Assembly (NCBI RefSeq): GCF_000425185.1
Contig: NZ_KE384327.1
Span: forward strand, 1-64,000
DNA from: Pleomorphomonas koreensis DSM 23070
GTDB taxonomy: Bacteria; Pseudomonadota; Alphaproteobacteria; Rhizobiales; Pleomorphomonadaceae
Reading direction: 5' to 3'
Length of the DNA: 64,000 nucleotides
Notes under the pieces: generated by a model
Database searches by the model: none
Seen by the model: the letters and a program-made list of their open reading frames with translations, nothing else
Told to the model about the DNA's origin: nothing
Part shown: positions 1-6,468 of the stretch, piece after piece
How positions within the stretch are numbered: position 1 is the first letter of the stretch
How the letters are laid out: every line of letters begins with the position of its first letter
Translations under genes and position numbers: made by a program

Positions 1-704
1 GCGACCGGCACCAGGCGGACGATCGCCTCGACGAGATCGCCGACATAGGTGAAGTCGCGCTGCATGTTGCCCTCGCCGTAGACGTCGATCGGCGCGCCCG
101 TCTCGATGGCCTCGACGAACTTGAACAGCGCCATGTCCGGCCGGCCCCACGGGCCGTAGACGGTGAAGAAGCGGAAGGCGGTGGTGGGGATCTTCCAGAG
201 ATGGGCGTAGGCGTGGCCCATCGCCTCCATCGCCTTCTTGCTGGCGGCGTAGAGCGTCAGCGGCTCGTCGGTCTTGTCGCTTTCGGCGAAGGGAACCTTG
301 TCGTTGGCGCCGTAGACCGACGAGGTCGAGGCGAGCATCAGGTGCCTGACCTCGCAGGCCTTGGCCAGTTCCAGCACGTTCCAGCTGCCGACGAGGTTGG
401 CGTCGACATAGGCGCGGGGGTTCTCCAGGCTGTAGCGGACGCCGGCCTGGGCGGCGAGGTGGACGATCACCTCGGGCTCGGCCAGGTCGGCCGCCTGCCT
501 GAGCGTCGCGGCGTCCTCCAGCTGGCCGATCACCGCCCGGAAGCCGTTCGAGCGTTCGAGGAGGGCGTGGCGCGCCTCCTTCAGGCGGACGTCGTAATAG
601 GGCGTCATCCCGTCGAAGCCGACCACGAAGTGGCCGTCGTCGAGGAGGCGTCTGGCCAGATGGAAGCCGATGAAGCCGGCGGTGCCGGTGATCAGGAAGC
701 GCAT
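1..704 (-). CDS. UDP-glucuronate 4-epimerase-like sugar-nucleotide epimerase (C-terminus beyond window)
   Basis: Extended short-chain dehydrogenase of the NAD-dependent epimerase family, most like enzymes that interconvert UDP-glucuronate and UDP-galacturonate for surface polysaccharides. About 234 N-terminal residues are visible. A Rossmann glycine motif ([11 protein letters not shown]) lies near the N-terminus. Further on are an ASTSSVYG segment and the YxxxK catalytic pair (YAASK). The ATG at 704 is preceded by a G-rich GGGGGACGG. It starts 25 nt after the stop of the UDP-glucose dehydrogenase gene on the same strand, so the two are very likely co-transcribed and metabolically consecutive: UDP-Glc to UDP-GlcA to UDP-GalA. 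The exact sugar specificity is inferred; the family assignment is firm. Confidence 0.85.
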   Translation of the reverse strand, partial: MRFLITGTAGFIGFHLARRLLDDGHFVVGFDGMTPYYDVRLKEARHALLERSNGFRAVIGQLEDAATLRQAADLAEPEVIVHLAAQAGVRYSLENPRAYVDANLVGSWNVLELAKACEVRHLMLASTSSVYGANDKVPFAESDKTDEPLTLYAASKKAMEAMGHAYAHLWKIPTTAFRFFTVYGPWGRPDMALFKFVEAIETGAPIDVYGEGNMQRDFTYVGDLVEAIVRLVPV

Positions 705-729
705 GTCCGTCCCCCGTTCAGGCTCCCGT

Positions 730-2034
730 TCAGGCCCGTCCGACGCTGGTGTAGCTGAAGCCGTGGCGTTCGACCTCGTCGCGGCGGTAGATATTGCGGA
801 GATCGACCAGCACCGGGGCGGCCATCAGCGCCTTGAGGCGGTCGAAGTCGAGCGCCCGGAAGGCGTTCCACTCGGTGACGATGCACAGCGCGTCGGCGCC
901 GCTCGCCGCGTCATAGGCGTCGCTCGCCAGGGCGATGCCGTCGATGGCCGCGCGGGCGTTGGCCATGCCCTCGGGGTCGTAGCCGACCACCCTGGCGCCG
1001 GCGTCCTGCAAGGCCTGGATGATCGAGATGGCCGGGCTGTCGCGCATGTCGTCGGTCATCGGCTTGAAGGTCAGGCCGAGCACGGCCACCGTCTTGCCGC
1101 GGGCGTCGCCGCCCAGCGCCTGGATCACCTTCCTCGCCATCGCCCGCTTGCGCGTGTCGTTGACGGCAACGGTGGTCTCGATCAGCCGCACCGGGCTGTC
1201 ATGGTCCTGCGCCGTCTTGACGAGGGCCAGCGTGTCCTTGGGAAAGCACGAGCCGCCGTAGCCGGGGCCGGCGTGCAGGAACTTGGCGCCGATGCGGCCG
1301 TCGAGGCCGATGCCGCGCGCCACCTGCTGCACGTCCGCCCCCACCTTCTCGCAGAGGTCGGCGATCTCGTTGATGAAGGTGATCTTCATGGCCAGGAAGG
1401 CGTTGCCGGCATATTTGATCAGTTCGCTCGTGCGGCGCGAGGTGAAGAGAAGCGGCGCCTGGTTGAGGTAGAGCGGCCGGTAGACCTCGGTCATCACCGC
1501 CTTCGCCCGTTCGTCCTCGTAGCCGACGACGATGCGGTCGGGCCGCTTGAAGTCGTCGATGGCGGCGCCCTCGCGCAGGAACTCCGGGTTGGAGACCACG
1601 GCGACGTCGGCCTCGGGATTGGTGTCGCGGATGATGCGCTCGACCTCGTCGCCCGTCCCCACCGGTACCGTCGACTTGGTGACGACGACGGTGAAGCCCT
1701 TGACCGCCGCGGCGATCTCGCGGGCGGCGGCGTAGACGTAGCTGAGATCGGCGTGGCCGTCGCCGCGCCGCGACGGCGTGCCGACGGCGATGAACACCAC
1801 GTCGGCCTCGGCCACCGGGCCGGCGAGATCGGTGGTGAAGGTCAGGCGCCCCGCCTTGACGTTGCTCTCCACCAGCGCGTCGAGGCCGGGCTCGTAGATC
1901 GGGATCTCGCCGCGCTCCAGCGCCGCGATCTTCTCCACCGCCTTGTCCATGCACACCACGTCATGGCCGAAATCGGCAAAGCATGTGCCTGAAACAAGGC
2001 CGACGTAGCCAGAACCGATCATCACGATTTTCAA
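730..2034 (-). CDS. ugd: UDP-glucose 6-dehydrogenase
   Basis: Oxidises UDP-glucose to UDP-glucuronate with two NAD+, supplying uronic acid for exo- or lipopolysaccharide. It has 434 residues, normal for the family. The N-terminal Rossmann motif [10 protein letters not shown] is at residues 7-16. The central EFLREG is at about 151-156. The conserved Lys is in SELIKYAGN (about 207). The catalytic cysteine is in [11 protein letters not shown] (Cys263). The start codon is TTG at 2034 (TTG AAA ATC GTG), with GGAG seven bases upstream. The epimerase gene follows after 25 nt. The 262-bp leader upstream carries an ops-like element and a palindrome, and the NusG-type antiterminator gene ends at 2297, so expression may depend on antitermination (inference). 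Confidence 0.95.
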   Translation of the reverse strand: MKIVMIGSGYVGLVSGTCFADFGHDVVCMDKAVEKIAALERGEIPIYEPGLDALVESNVKAGRLTFTTDLAGPVAEADVVFIAVGTPSRRGDGHADLSYVYAAAREIAAAVKGFTVVVTKSTVPVGTGDEVERIIRDTNPEADVAVVSNPEFLREGAAIDDFKRPDRIVVGYEDERAKAVMTEVYRPLYLNQAPLLFTSRRTSELIKYAGNAFLAMKITFINEIADLCEKVGADVQQVARGIGLDGRIGAKFLHAGPGYGGSCFPKDTLALVKTAQDHDSPVRLIETTVAVNDTRKRAMARKVIQALGGDARGKTVAVLGLTFKPMTDDMRDSPAISIIQALQDAGARVVGYDPEGMANARAAIDGIALASDAYDAASGADALCIVTEWNAFRALDFDRLKALMAAPVLVDLRNIYRRDEVERHGFSYTSVGRA

Positions 2035-2052
2035 AATCGATACTCCAAAACT

Positions 2053-2085
2053 CGAACGGCGTTCAAATCGACTTCAAACGTTTGA
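2053..2085. promoter_or_regulatory. Palindromes in the ugd leader
   Basis: A perfect 12-bp palindrome TCAAACGTTTGA lies at 2074-2085. A GAAC-N3-GTTC inverted repeat lies at about 2053-2064. Both are 20-50 bases upstream of the ugd start in an AT-richer stretch. They could be a repressor operator; no regulator is identified. Confidence 0.35.
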
Positions 2086-2138
2086 TAAAGCCGCAATTCA
2101 CGCACACCTCATCGCCCAGACGCAGGCCATTGGCGGGC

Positions 2139-2173
2139 GGCAATAGCCCCCCTTGACGGGCAATAGCTACCGC
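2139..2173 (-). promoter_or_regulatory. ops-like element with direct repeat upstream of ugd
   Basis: On the minus strand, GCGGTAGC (2173 to 2166) matches the core of the E. coli ops signal that recruits RfaH. It overlaps a direct repeat of GCTATTGCC (2167-2159 and 2147-2139). It lies about 135 bases upstream of ugd and just downstream of a NusG/RfaH-type gene, the position expected for an antitermination site. One 8-bp match could occur about twice by chance in 64 kb, so this is a candidate only. Confidence 0.4.
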
Positions 2174-2296
2174 ACTCCGGGTGAAATACTTCGACCCGGC
2201 CCCATCACGCCGCCACCGGAACCGAACAGTCACCAGACCGTTCCTCCGTGCCCCAAGCCAAAGGCCATCAACCTACCAAACCCACCAAAAAGGCGG

Positions 2297-2860
2297 TCAC
2301 GCCACCTTCAGGATCATATCCCGGGAAACTCCGGTCCGCACTCGACCGCCCATGAAATCCAACAACAGCACCAGGCGACCAGAGCCATCGAGCCGCTCAA
2401 TCACACCAAGCTGCTCGGCCAACGGCCCCGCCCTGAGGCGCACCGTCATGCCGGGTTGCAGCGGATTGGCGAACTTGAGAATGCCATCGGCATCGGTCGA
2501 AGCCGCCAGGGTCTCGATCACGCCCGGCCGAATCGGCAGCGGAACGTCGCCATTGGTCACCAGCGACCGCACGCCGAGCGTGCCGTTGATCGACCGCCAG
2601 CGCGCCTTTCCCGGATCCATATGCACGAAGACATAGCCGCGAAACACCGGCACCGTCATCGCAATCGTCTTGCGGGCATGGTGGCGAACGACTCGTTCAA
2701 GGGGGCAGAAGGTGTGAAAGCCCTGACGGACGAGATTGTCAACCGCAACACGTTCCCGGTGCGGTTGGGTCGTGGCGGCAAACCAGCAACGACCTTCAAC
2801 AGCTCGCTCAGGAACGGAGTCCACCACCTCGTTAGCCTTCTGGGACGCCAGACTTTCCAT
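2297..2860 (-). CDS. Specialised NusG paralogue / RfaH-type transcription antiterminator
   Basis: A 187-residue two-domain NusG-family protein. The N-terminal NGN domain covers about residues 25-120 (WFAATTQPHRERVAVDNL, then VPVFRGYVFVHMD). The C-terminal KOW domain covers about 130-187 (LQPGMTVRLRAGPLAEQLG, then GGRVRTGVS). The ATG at 2860 has an ideal AAGGAG four bases upstream, so the longer reading to 2917 is not needed. Housekeeping nusG normally sits beside secE and rplK. This copy sits alone in front of polysaccharide genes, as RfaH, UpxY and LoaP-type paralogues do. It probably binds RNA polymerase and suppresses pausing or termination over the downstream ugd-epimerase operon (inference). 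Confidence 0.85.
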   Translation of the reverse strand: MESLASQKANEVVDSVPERAVEGRCWFAATTQPHRERVAVDNLVRQGFHTFCPLERVVRHHARKTIAMTVPVFRGYVFVHMDPGKARWRSINGTLGVRSLVTNGDVPLPIRPGVIETLAASTDADGILKFANPLQPGMTVRLRAGPLAEQLGVIERLDGSGRLVLLLDFMGGRVRTGVSRDMILKVA

Positions 2861-3284
2861 AAGGCTCCTTCTCGCGCCTGAAAACCATCGGATCGCCTGC
2901 CGGCAACCTTTTTCCATCCATATGCAAGCGGGCTGCCAAGCCAGTCATTTCACGATGACACAACGTCAATAGACAGTTCCGGCAACAACCGGACGACAAT
3001 CGATCGGCAGATGCATGCGCCGGATCAAGCAGGCCCTCATCTCAAAACAAACGCGGCGTTCAAAACGGATCGATCCTACGGAATTCGAAAAACAAAACTC
3101 AGCAAAATCTCTTGCAAGATTCACTCACTTCGGCATGCCCGCCAATGCAATGTTTAAACCGTACTTTCACTTAAGGCCCACTGTCAACCTGGCCTAGCCA
3201 AAGGCGATCCCGGGCGAGATGAAAAGACCGCCGGCGTCCATCCCGGAAAGAGACAATCTCAGGCGGATCAGTGACAAAGCCCCG
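2861..3284. other. Intergenic region upstream of the antiterminator gene
   Basis: About 420 bases without a convincing gene, clearly richer in A+T than the surroundings. On the minus strand it holds a promoter candidate near 3155-3187 and a small CCGG-N6-CCGG repeat near 2980, giving a possible leader of about 290 nt. A 60-codon reading frame at 3015-3197 has no recognisable features and I do not call it. Confidence 0.5.
3158..3187 (-). promoter_or_regulatory. Promoter candidate for the antiterminator gene
   Basis: A perfect TTGACA (minus strand, 3187-3182) is followed 18 bases later by TACGGT, a weak -10. The sequence around it is AT-rich (TTTAAAC). The downstream gene starts at 2860, giving a long untranslated leader. 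Confidence 0.35.
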
Positions 3285-3527
3285 TCAGGCGCTTTCCATA
3301 TTTCCCTGGCCGAGCTTCCTGCGGAGGGCTTCTGGCTGGTCCCACCTGATGAAGCCGGTACGGAAGGCGATCGCCTCGGGACAGGCGATCTTCAAGCCCC
3401 GGCGTCGTTGCAAAGCGCCGATGAAGCCCGGCTTTTCCTTGATCGGCAACGTCTTCATCACCCTGCCGAACCCGACGATGGCATAGCGCTCGGGATCGGT
3501 GACGTGGTAAGCGAACATGGCAGCGCC
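3285..3527 (-). pseudogene. Relic of glucose-1-phosphate thymidylyltransferase (rmlA)
   Basis: Two separate parts of RmlA are joined in one short frame. The first, around 3527-3440, reads GAAMFAYHVTDPERY and ends with IKEKPGF; in RmlA this is the GA-VFAYHV-DPERYG...IEEKP region of the middle of the protein. It jumps directly to FIGALQRRRGLKIACPEAIA and the C-terminal EAL segment. The nucleotide-binding N-terminus (about 110 residues) and about 100 internal residues are missing. It cannot make a working enzyme. It sits near the polysaccharide genes to its left, consistent with decay of a dTDP-rhamnose branch. Identification is from remembered family motifs and is fairly strong for the two blocks. 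Confidence 0.7.
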
Positions 3528-3626
3528 TCTGCTGCGCGCCGGCGCTGACCAGGAGGCCGGTCCCGGCATTGGATGGGGCGCTTTGCCCGCTTTGCGACGG
3601 CGGGCGCTGCCCGGAAAGGCGTGGCC

Positions 3627-4037
3627 ATGGATATCCGCCTGAAGCGCGTCTACGTGCCGCCGGCGCCCGACGACGGCCGGCGAGTGCTGGTCGACCGGCT
3701 GTGGCCGCGCGGCCTCCGCAAGGCCGATGCCGCCATCGACGTCTGGCTGAAGGAGATCACGCCGAGCATCGAGTTGCGCACCTGGTTCGGTCACGATCCG
3801 GTCCGTCTCGACGAATTCGCGCGCCGTTACGAGGCCGAACTCGACGGCAACGAAGAAGCGGTACGACGGCTCGACGCACTCCTCGACGAGGGACGGGTGA
3901 CGCTGCTCTATGCCGCCCGCGATCCCCACTGCAACCATGCACAGGTGCTGGCCGCCTACATGGCGCGCCGGCGGTTGCCGGACTCTGAACCGGACGACGC
4001 AGACGGCCGCTCGTCTCAAAGAGGCGCGAAAGAATAG
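3627..4037 (+). CDS. DUF488 (YeaO-like) family protein
   Basis: A 136-residue soluble protein of unknown function. The family hallmarks are intact: an N-terminal IRLKRVYVPP, then VLVDRLWPRGL, then WLKEITPS, then LRTWFGHDP, and TLLYAARDPHCNHA near the C-terminus. The ATG at 3627 begins the conserved region; an upstream in-frame start at 3573 would add 18 residues of low similarity. It is the only apparently functional gene between relics on both sides. Its 3' end overlaps the convergent GntR relic by 22 bases. No function can be assigned from context. Confidence 0.85.
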   Translation: MDIRLKRVYVPPAPDDGRRVLVDRLWPRGLRKADAAIDVWLKEITPSIELRTWFGHDPVRLDEFARRYEAELDGNEEAVRRLDALLDEGRVTLLYAARDPHCNHAQVLAAYMARRRLPDSEPDDADGRSSQRGAKE

Positions 4038-4402
4038 ATCTGCCGCGCCGATCCCTGCATGGTGAATAGCCCGTTCTCCTGGGCGTCAAGGAAATAGTCC
4101 CTGGCGCGTCCGATATGGCGTTTCAGGAGATCGGCCAGCTCGTCCATGCGGTTCTCCCGGAACAGCTCGATGATCCGGCGATGCTCTGTGAGGGAAAGCT
4201 CCTGATCCGGCTGATGGCTGGTGGAGAAGTTATTGCGCAACGCGGCGATCCGGCTCGACACCAGGGCGTAGGAATCCATGAAGTAGCGGTTGCCGCAGTG
4301 CTCGAAGAACGCCTTGTGCAGCGGGTCGTCGCAATTGACATAGTCGAGGCCTTGCCTTGCCGCGAAGGCGGCCTCCATTTCGGCGAGTATGGCCAGAAGG
4401 TC
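4016..4402 (-). pseudogene. GntR/FadR-family regulator, only the FCD effector domain left
   Basis: About 120 residues resemble the C-terminal half of an FCD-type GntR regulator: DLLAILAEMEAAFAARQ, then DDPLHKAFFEHCGN (metal-ligand region), then EHRRIIELFRENRMDELADLLKRHI. The winged-helix DNA-binding N-terminus is missing. Reading upstream, the frame meets a stop within about 15 codons of Met4378 and runs antisense into a transketolase fragment. The junction is therefore a deletion or inversion breakpoint. Without its DNA-binding domain the gene is presumably dead. It probably once controlled the neighbouring hydroxypyruvate genes (inference). Confidence 0.7.
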
Positions 4403-4507
4403 GGCCTGACCAGCTTCGGAGCGTCAGGCCTCGGCGGCGAGTTGATGGCCCATTTCGGCATCACGCCGGCGGCCGCCACTGACGCCGTTCTCGGCCGGCT
4501 CGCCTGA
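4379..4507 (+). pseudogene. C-terminal scrap of a transketolase
   Basis: Only the last 42 codons are present. They match the extreme C-terminus of transketolase: VGLTSFGASGLGGELMAHFGIT followed by a short helix and stop. The catalytic TPP and pyrimidine domains are absent. The left boundary coincides with the GntR relic's breakpoint at about 4378. It lies 24 bases before the hydroxypyruvate isomerase relic, so an ancestral operon containing transketolase, hyi and glxR is likely. Confidence 0.6.
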
Positions 4508-4531
4508 GGCCGAGCTAAAGGGAAGATCATC

Positions 4532-5020
4532 ATGCCCAGATTCGCCGCCAACCTTTCGATGCTGTTCACCCAGCTGCCTTTCCTCGACCGCTTCGCCGCC
4601 GCGACGGCGGCCGGCGTCTCCGTCGTCGAATATCTCTTTCCCTACGACTTCGACGCCGAGGTGCTGGCCGGCCGACCGACGGCGCACGGCCTCGCGCAGG
4701 TGCTGTACAACCTGCCGGCCGGCGACTGGGCGGCTAGCGAGCGCGGCATCGCCTGCCATCCCGGCCGGGTAGAGGAGTTCAGGGCCGGCGTCGACAAGGC
4801 AATCGCCTACGCGACGGCGCTCGGCTGTCCGCGCCTCAACTGTCTCGTCGGCAAGCTGCCGGTCGGCGTTGCGGCCGCCGAGGCGCGCGAAGTGCTCGTG
4901 GCCAATCTCACGCGGATCAGCCACATCCAGCTCGCCGGCAATCCGGACCGCCACGAGCCCGGCAGCGGCGAGATCGCCTATTCCGTACTGCTACCGTTCC
5001 TTGATGCCACAATACAATCG
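4532..5020 (+). pseudogene. Hydroxypyruvate isomerase (hyi) relic with internal deletion
   Basis: It starts well (ATG 4532 after GGGAAG) with a typical Hyi N-terminus: MPRFAANLSMLFTQLPFLDRF, then VEYLFPYDFD and GCPRLNCLVGKLP. After LVANL it jumps in frame to the C-terminal block ISHIQLAGNPDRHEPGSGEI. About 80 middle residues are missing, including the region with the catalytic glutamate and metal ligands (family knowledge). The last 25-30 residues are also gone: similarity stops near 5020 and the sequence becomes another gene's remains. Hyi interconverts hydroxypyruvate and tartronate semialdehyde; this copy cannot. Confidence 0.75.
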
Positions 5021-5034
5021 GGCCGGTGCCGGCG

Positions 5035-5515
5035 GCGATCCTCCCGGCCAGCGCCACGGTCTACCCGAGCGGCCGCGAAGTCGCCCACGCCGCCGACGTG
5101 GTATTTGTTATGGTGCCGGACACGCCCGACGTCGAAGCGGTGCTGTTCGGCCCTGCCGGCGTCGCAGAAGGGCTCGTACCGGCAAGATCGCCGTCGACAT
5201 GAGTTCGATCTCGCCGATCGCCACCAAGGACTTCGCCCGCCGCATTGAAGCGGCCGGTTGCGGCTATCTCGACGCGCCAGTGTCGGGCGGCGAGATGGGC
5301 GCCAGGGCGGCGTCGCTGACCATCATGATCGGCGGCCCCGCGGCAGTGGCGATCGAGCCGCCGTTACGCCGGATGGGCCGCAACGTCACCCTGGTCGGCG
5401 GCAACGGCGCCGAACAGACTACCAAGGTGGCCAACCAGATCATCGTGGCGCCGACCATCGAGGCGGTCGGCGAGGCGCTGCTGTTCACCAGCAAGGCCGG
5501 CGTCGGCCGGATCAG
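5035..5515 (+). pseudogene. Tartronate semialdehyde reductase (glxR/garR) relic with frameshift
   Basis: Beta-hydroxyacid dehydrogenase remains. The first part (about 5035-5165) reads ADVVFVMVPDTPDVEAVLFGP in one frame. From about 5181 the match continues in another frame: GKIAVDMSSISP, then YLDAPVSGGEMGA (substrate-binding motif), MIGGPA, and KVANQIIVAP with the catalytic Lys region. There is thus a frameshift at about 5165-5181. The N-terminal NAD-binding motif (about 35 residues) and the C-terminal third after SKAGVGRI are missing. It directly follows the hyi relic, as in glyoxylate-utilisation operons. Confidence 0.75.
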
Positions 5516-5589
5516 CCTTCCGACGTCGTTTCGCTTTGGGCCGCGACCTGTTACATCGGGCGGGCATGTCGCCATCCTCCGACCGACCC

Positions 5590-6363
5590 ATGTCCGATCT
5601 AGCGCCCAGCCAATCCCCGCTCATCCTGTTTCTCCGCCGCGCCCTCGACCGGCATTCGAGCGGCGTCATCTACCGCGATCTCGCGGCGGCGCTGCGCCAG
5701 GCGATCACCGAGGACGTGCTCGGCACCGGCGACGTGCTGCCCGGCGAGCGCGATCTGGCGGAAGCCATCGACGTCTCCCGCACCTCGGTGCGCAAGGCGA
5801 TCGAGGCACTGGTCGGCGACGGCGCGCTGATCCGCCGCCACGGCGCCCGCACCGCCGTGGCCGAGCGCGTCGAGAAGCCGCTGTCGGCGCTGACCTCGTT
5901 TTCCGAGGACATGCGCTCGCGCGGCCTTCAGCCGGGCATGACCTGGATCAGCCGCGAGGTGGGGCCGGCCTCGCCGGCCGAAATCATGGCGCTTCACCTC
6001 TCCGTCGGCGCCCGAGTCTGCCGGCTGAAGCGCCTCCGCACCGGCGACGGCCTGCCGATGGCCATCGAGCACGCCGTGGTGCCGGCCGACGTGCTCGACG
6101 ACCCCGAGGTGGTCACCGCCTCGCTCTACGATGTGCTGGCCGAGCGCCACCGCCGGCCGGTCCGGGCGCTGCAACGCCTGCGCGCCGCCGTGGCCGGCGC
6201 CGAGGACGGCCGCCTCCTGCACATCGAGATCGGCGCGCCGCTCTTGGTCGCCGAGCGCCGCTGCTTCACCGCCGACGGCACGCCGGTGGAGTTCACCCGC
6301 ACCTATTATTGCGGCGAGCGCTACGACTTTCTGGTCGAATTGCGCGCCCAGGACAACGTGTGA
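5590..6363 (+). CDS. GntR/HutC-family transcriptional regulator (UTRA domain)
   Basis: A 257-residue regulator. The winged helix-turn-helix covers about residues 15-85 (YRDLAAALRQAI, LPGERDLAEAIDVSRTSVRKAIEAL). A UTRA effector domain covers about 95-250 (ALTSFSEDMRSRG, ending EFTRTYYCGERYDF), a fold that usually binds a phosphorylated sugar. The ATG at 5590 is chosen because it begins just before the HTH; the longer frame from 5536 runs back into the glxR relic. It lies 105 bases upstream of the NanE-NanK gene. The gap carries three copies of an AACTGGT motif, so it probably represses the downstream amino-sugar operon in response to an amino-sugar phosphate (inference). Confidence 0.9.
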   Translation: MSDLAPSQSPLILFLRRALDRHSSGVIYRDLAAALRQAITEDVLGTGDVLPGERDLAEAIDVSRTSVRKAIEALVGDGALIRRHGARTAVAERVEKPLSALTSFSEDMRSRGLQPGMTWISREVGPASPAEIMALHLSVGARVCRLKRLRTGDGLPMAIEHAVVPADVLDDPEVVTASLYDVLAERHRRPVRALQRLRAAVAGAEDGRLLHIEIGAPLLVAERRCFTADGTPVEFTRTYYCGERYDFLVELRAQDNV

Positions 6364-6372
6364 TCACTTCGA

Positions 6373-6424
6373 TACCAGTTGCGCGAATATTAGGCCTTTA
6401 GTCCAAACTGGTTGCTAACTGGTT
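6373..6424 (+). promoter_or_regulatory. Operator candidate: three AACTGGT(T/A) sites
   Basis: AACTGGTT occurs at 6406-6413 and again at 6417-6424, an 11-bp period (one helical turn). The inverse, TACCAGTT, is at 6373-6380. They fill the gap between the GntR gene and the GTG start at 6469 and are the obvious binding sites for that regulator. Confidence 0.5.
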
Positions 6425-6468
6425 CCCTCACTGCTACCACTTCCGAGGTGGTCTACAGCGAGGAAACC

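Noticed and set aside
3015-3197. 60-codon plus-strand frame in the antiterminator upstream region
   Set aside because: No ribosome site or motif, and it overlaps the promoter candidate on the other strand.
3285-4019. Whole 244-codon minus-strand frame as one gene
   Set aside because: Its first two thirds are antisense to the intact DUF488 gene and lack similarity; only the last 80 codons resemble RmlA, so only those are annotated as a relic.
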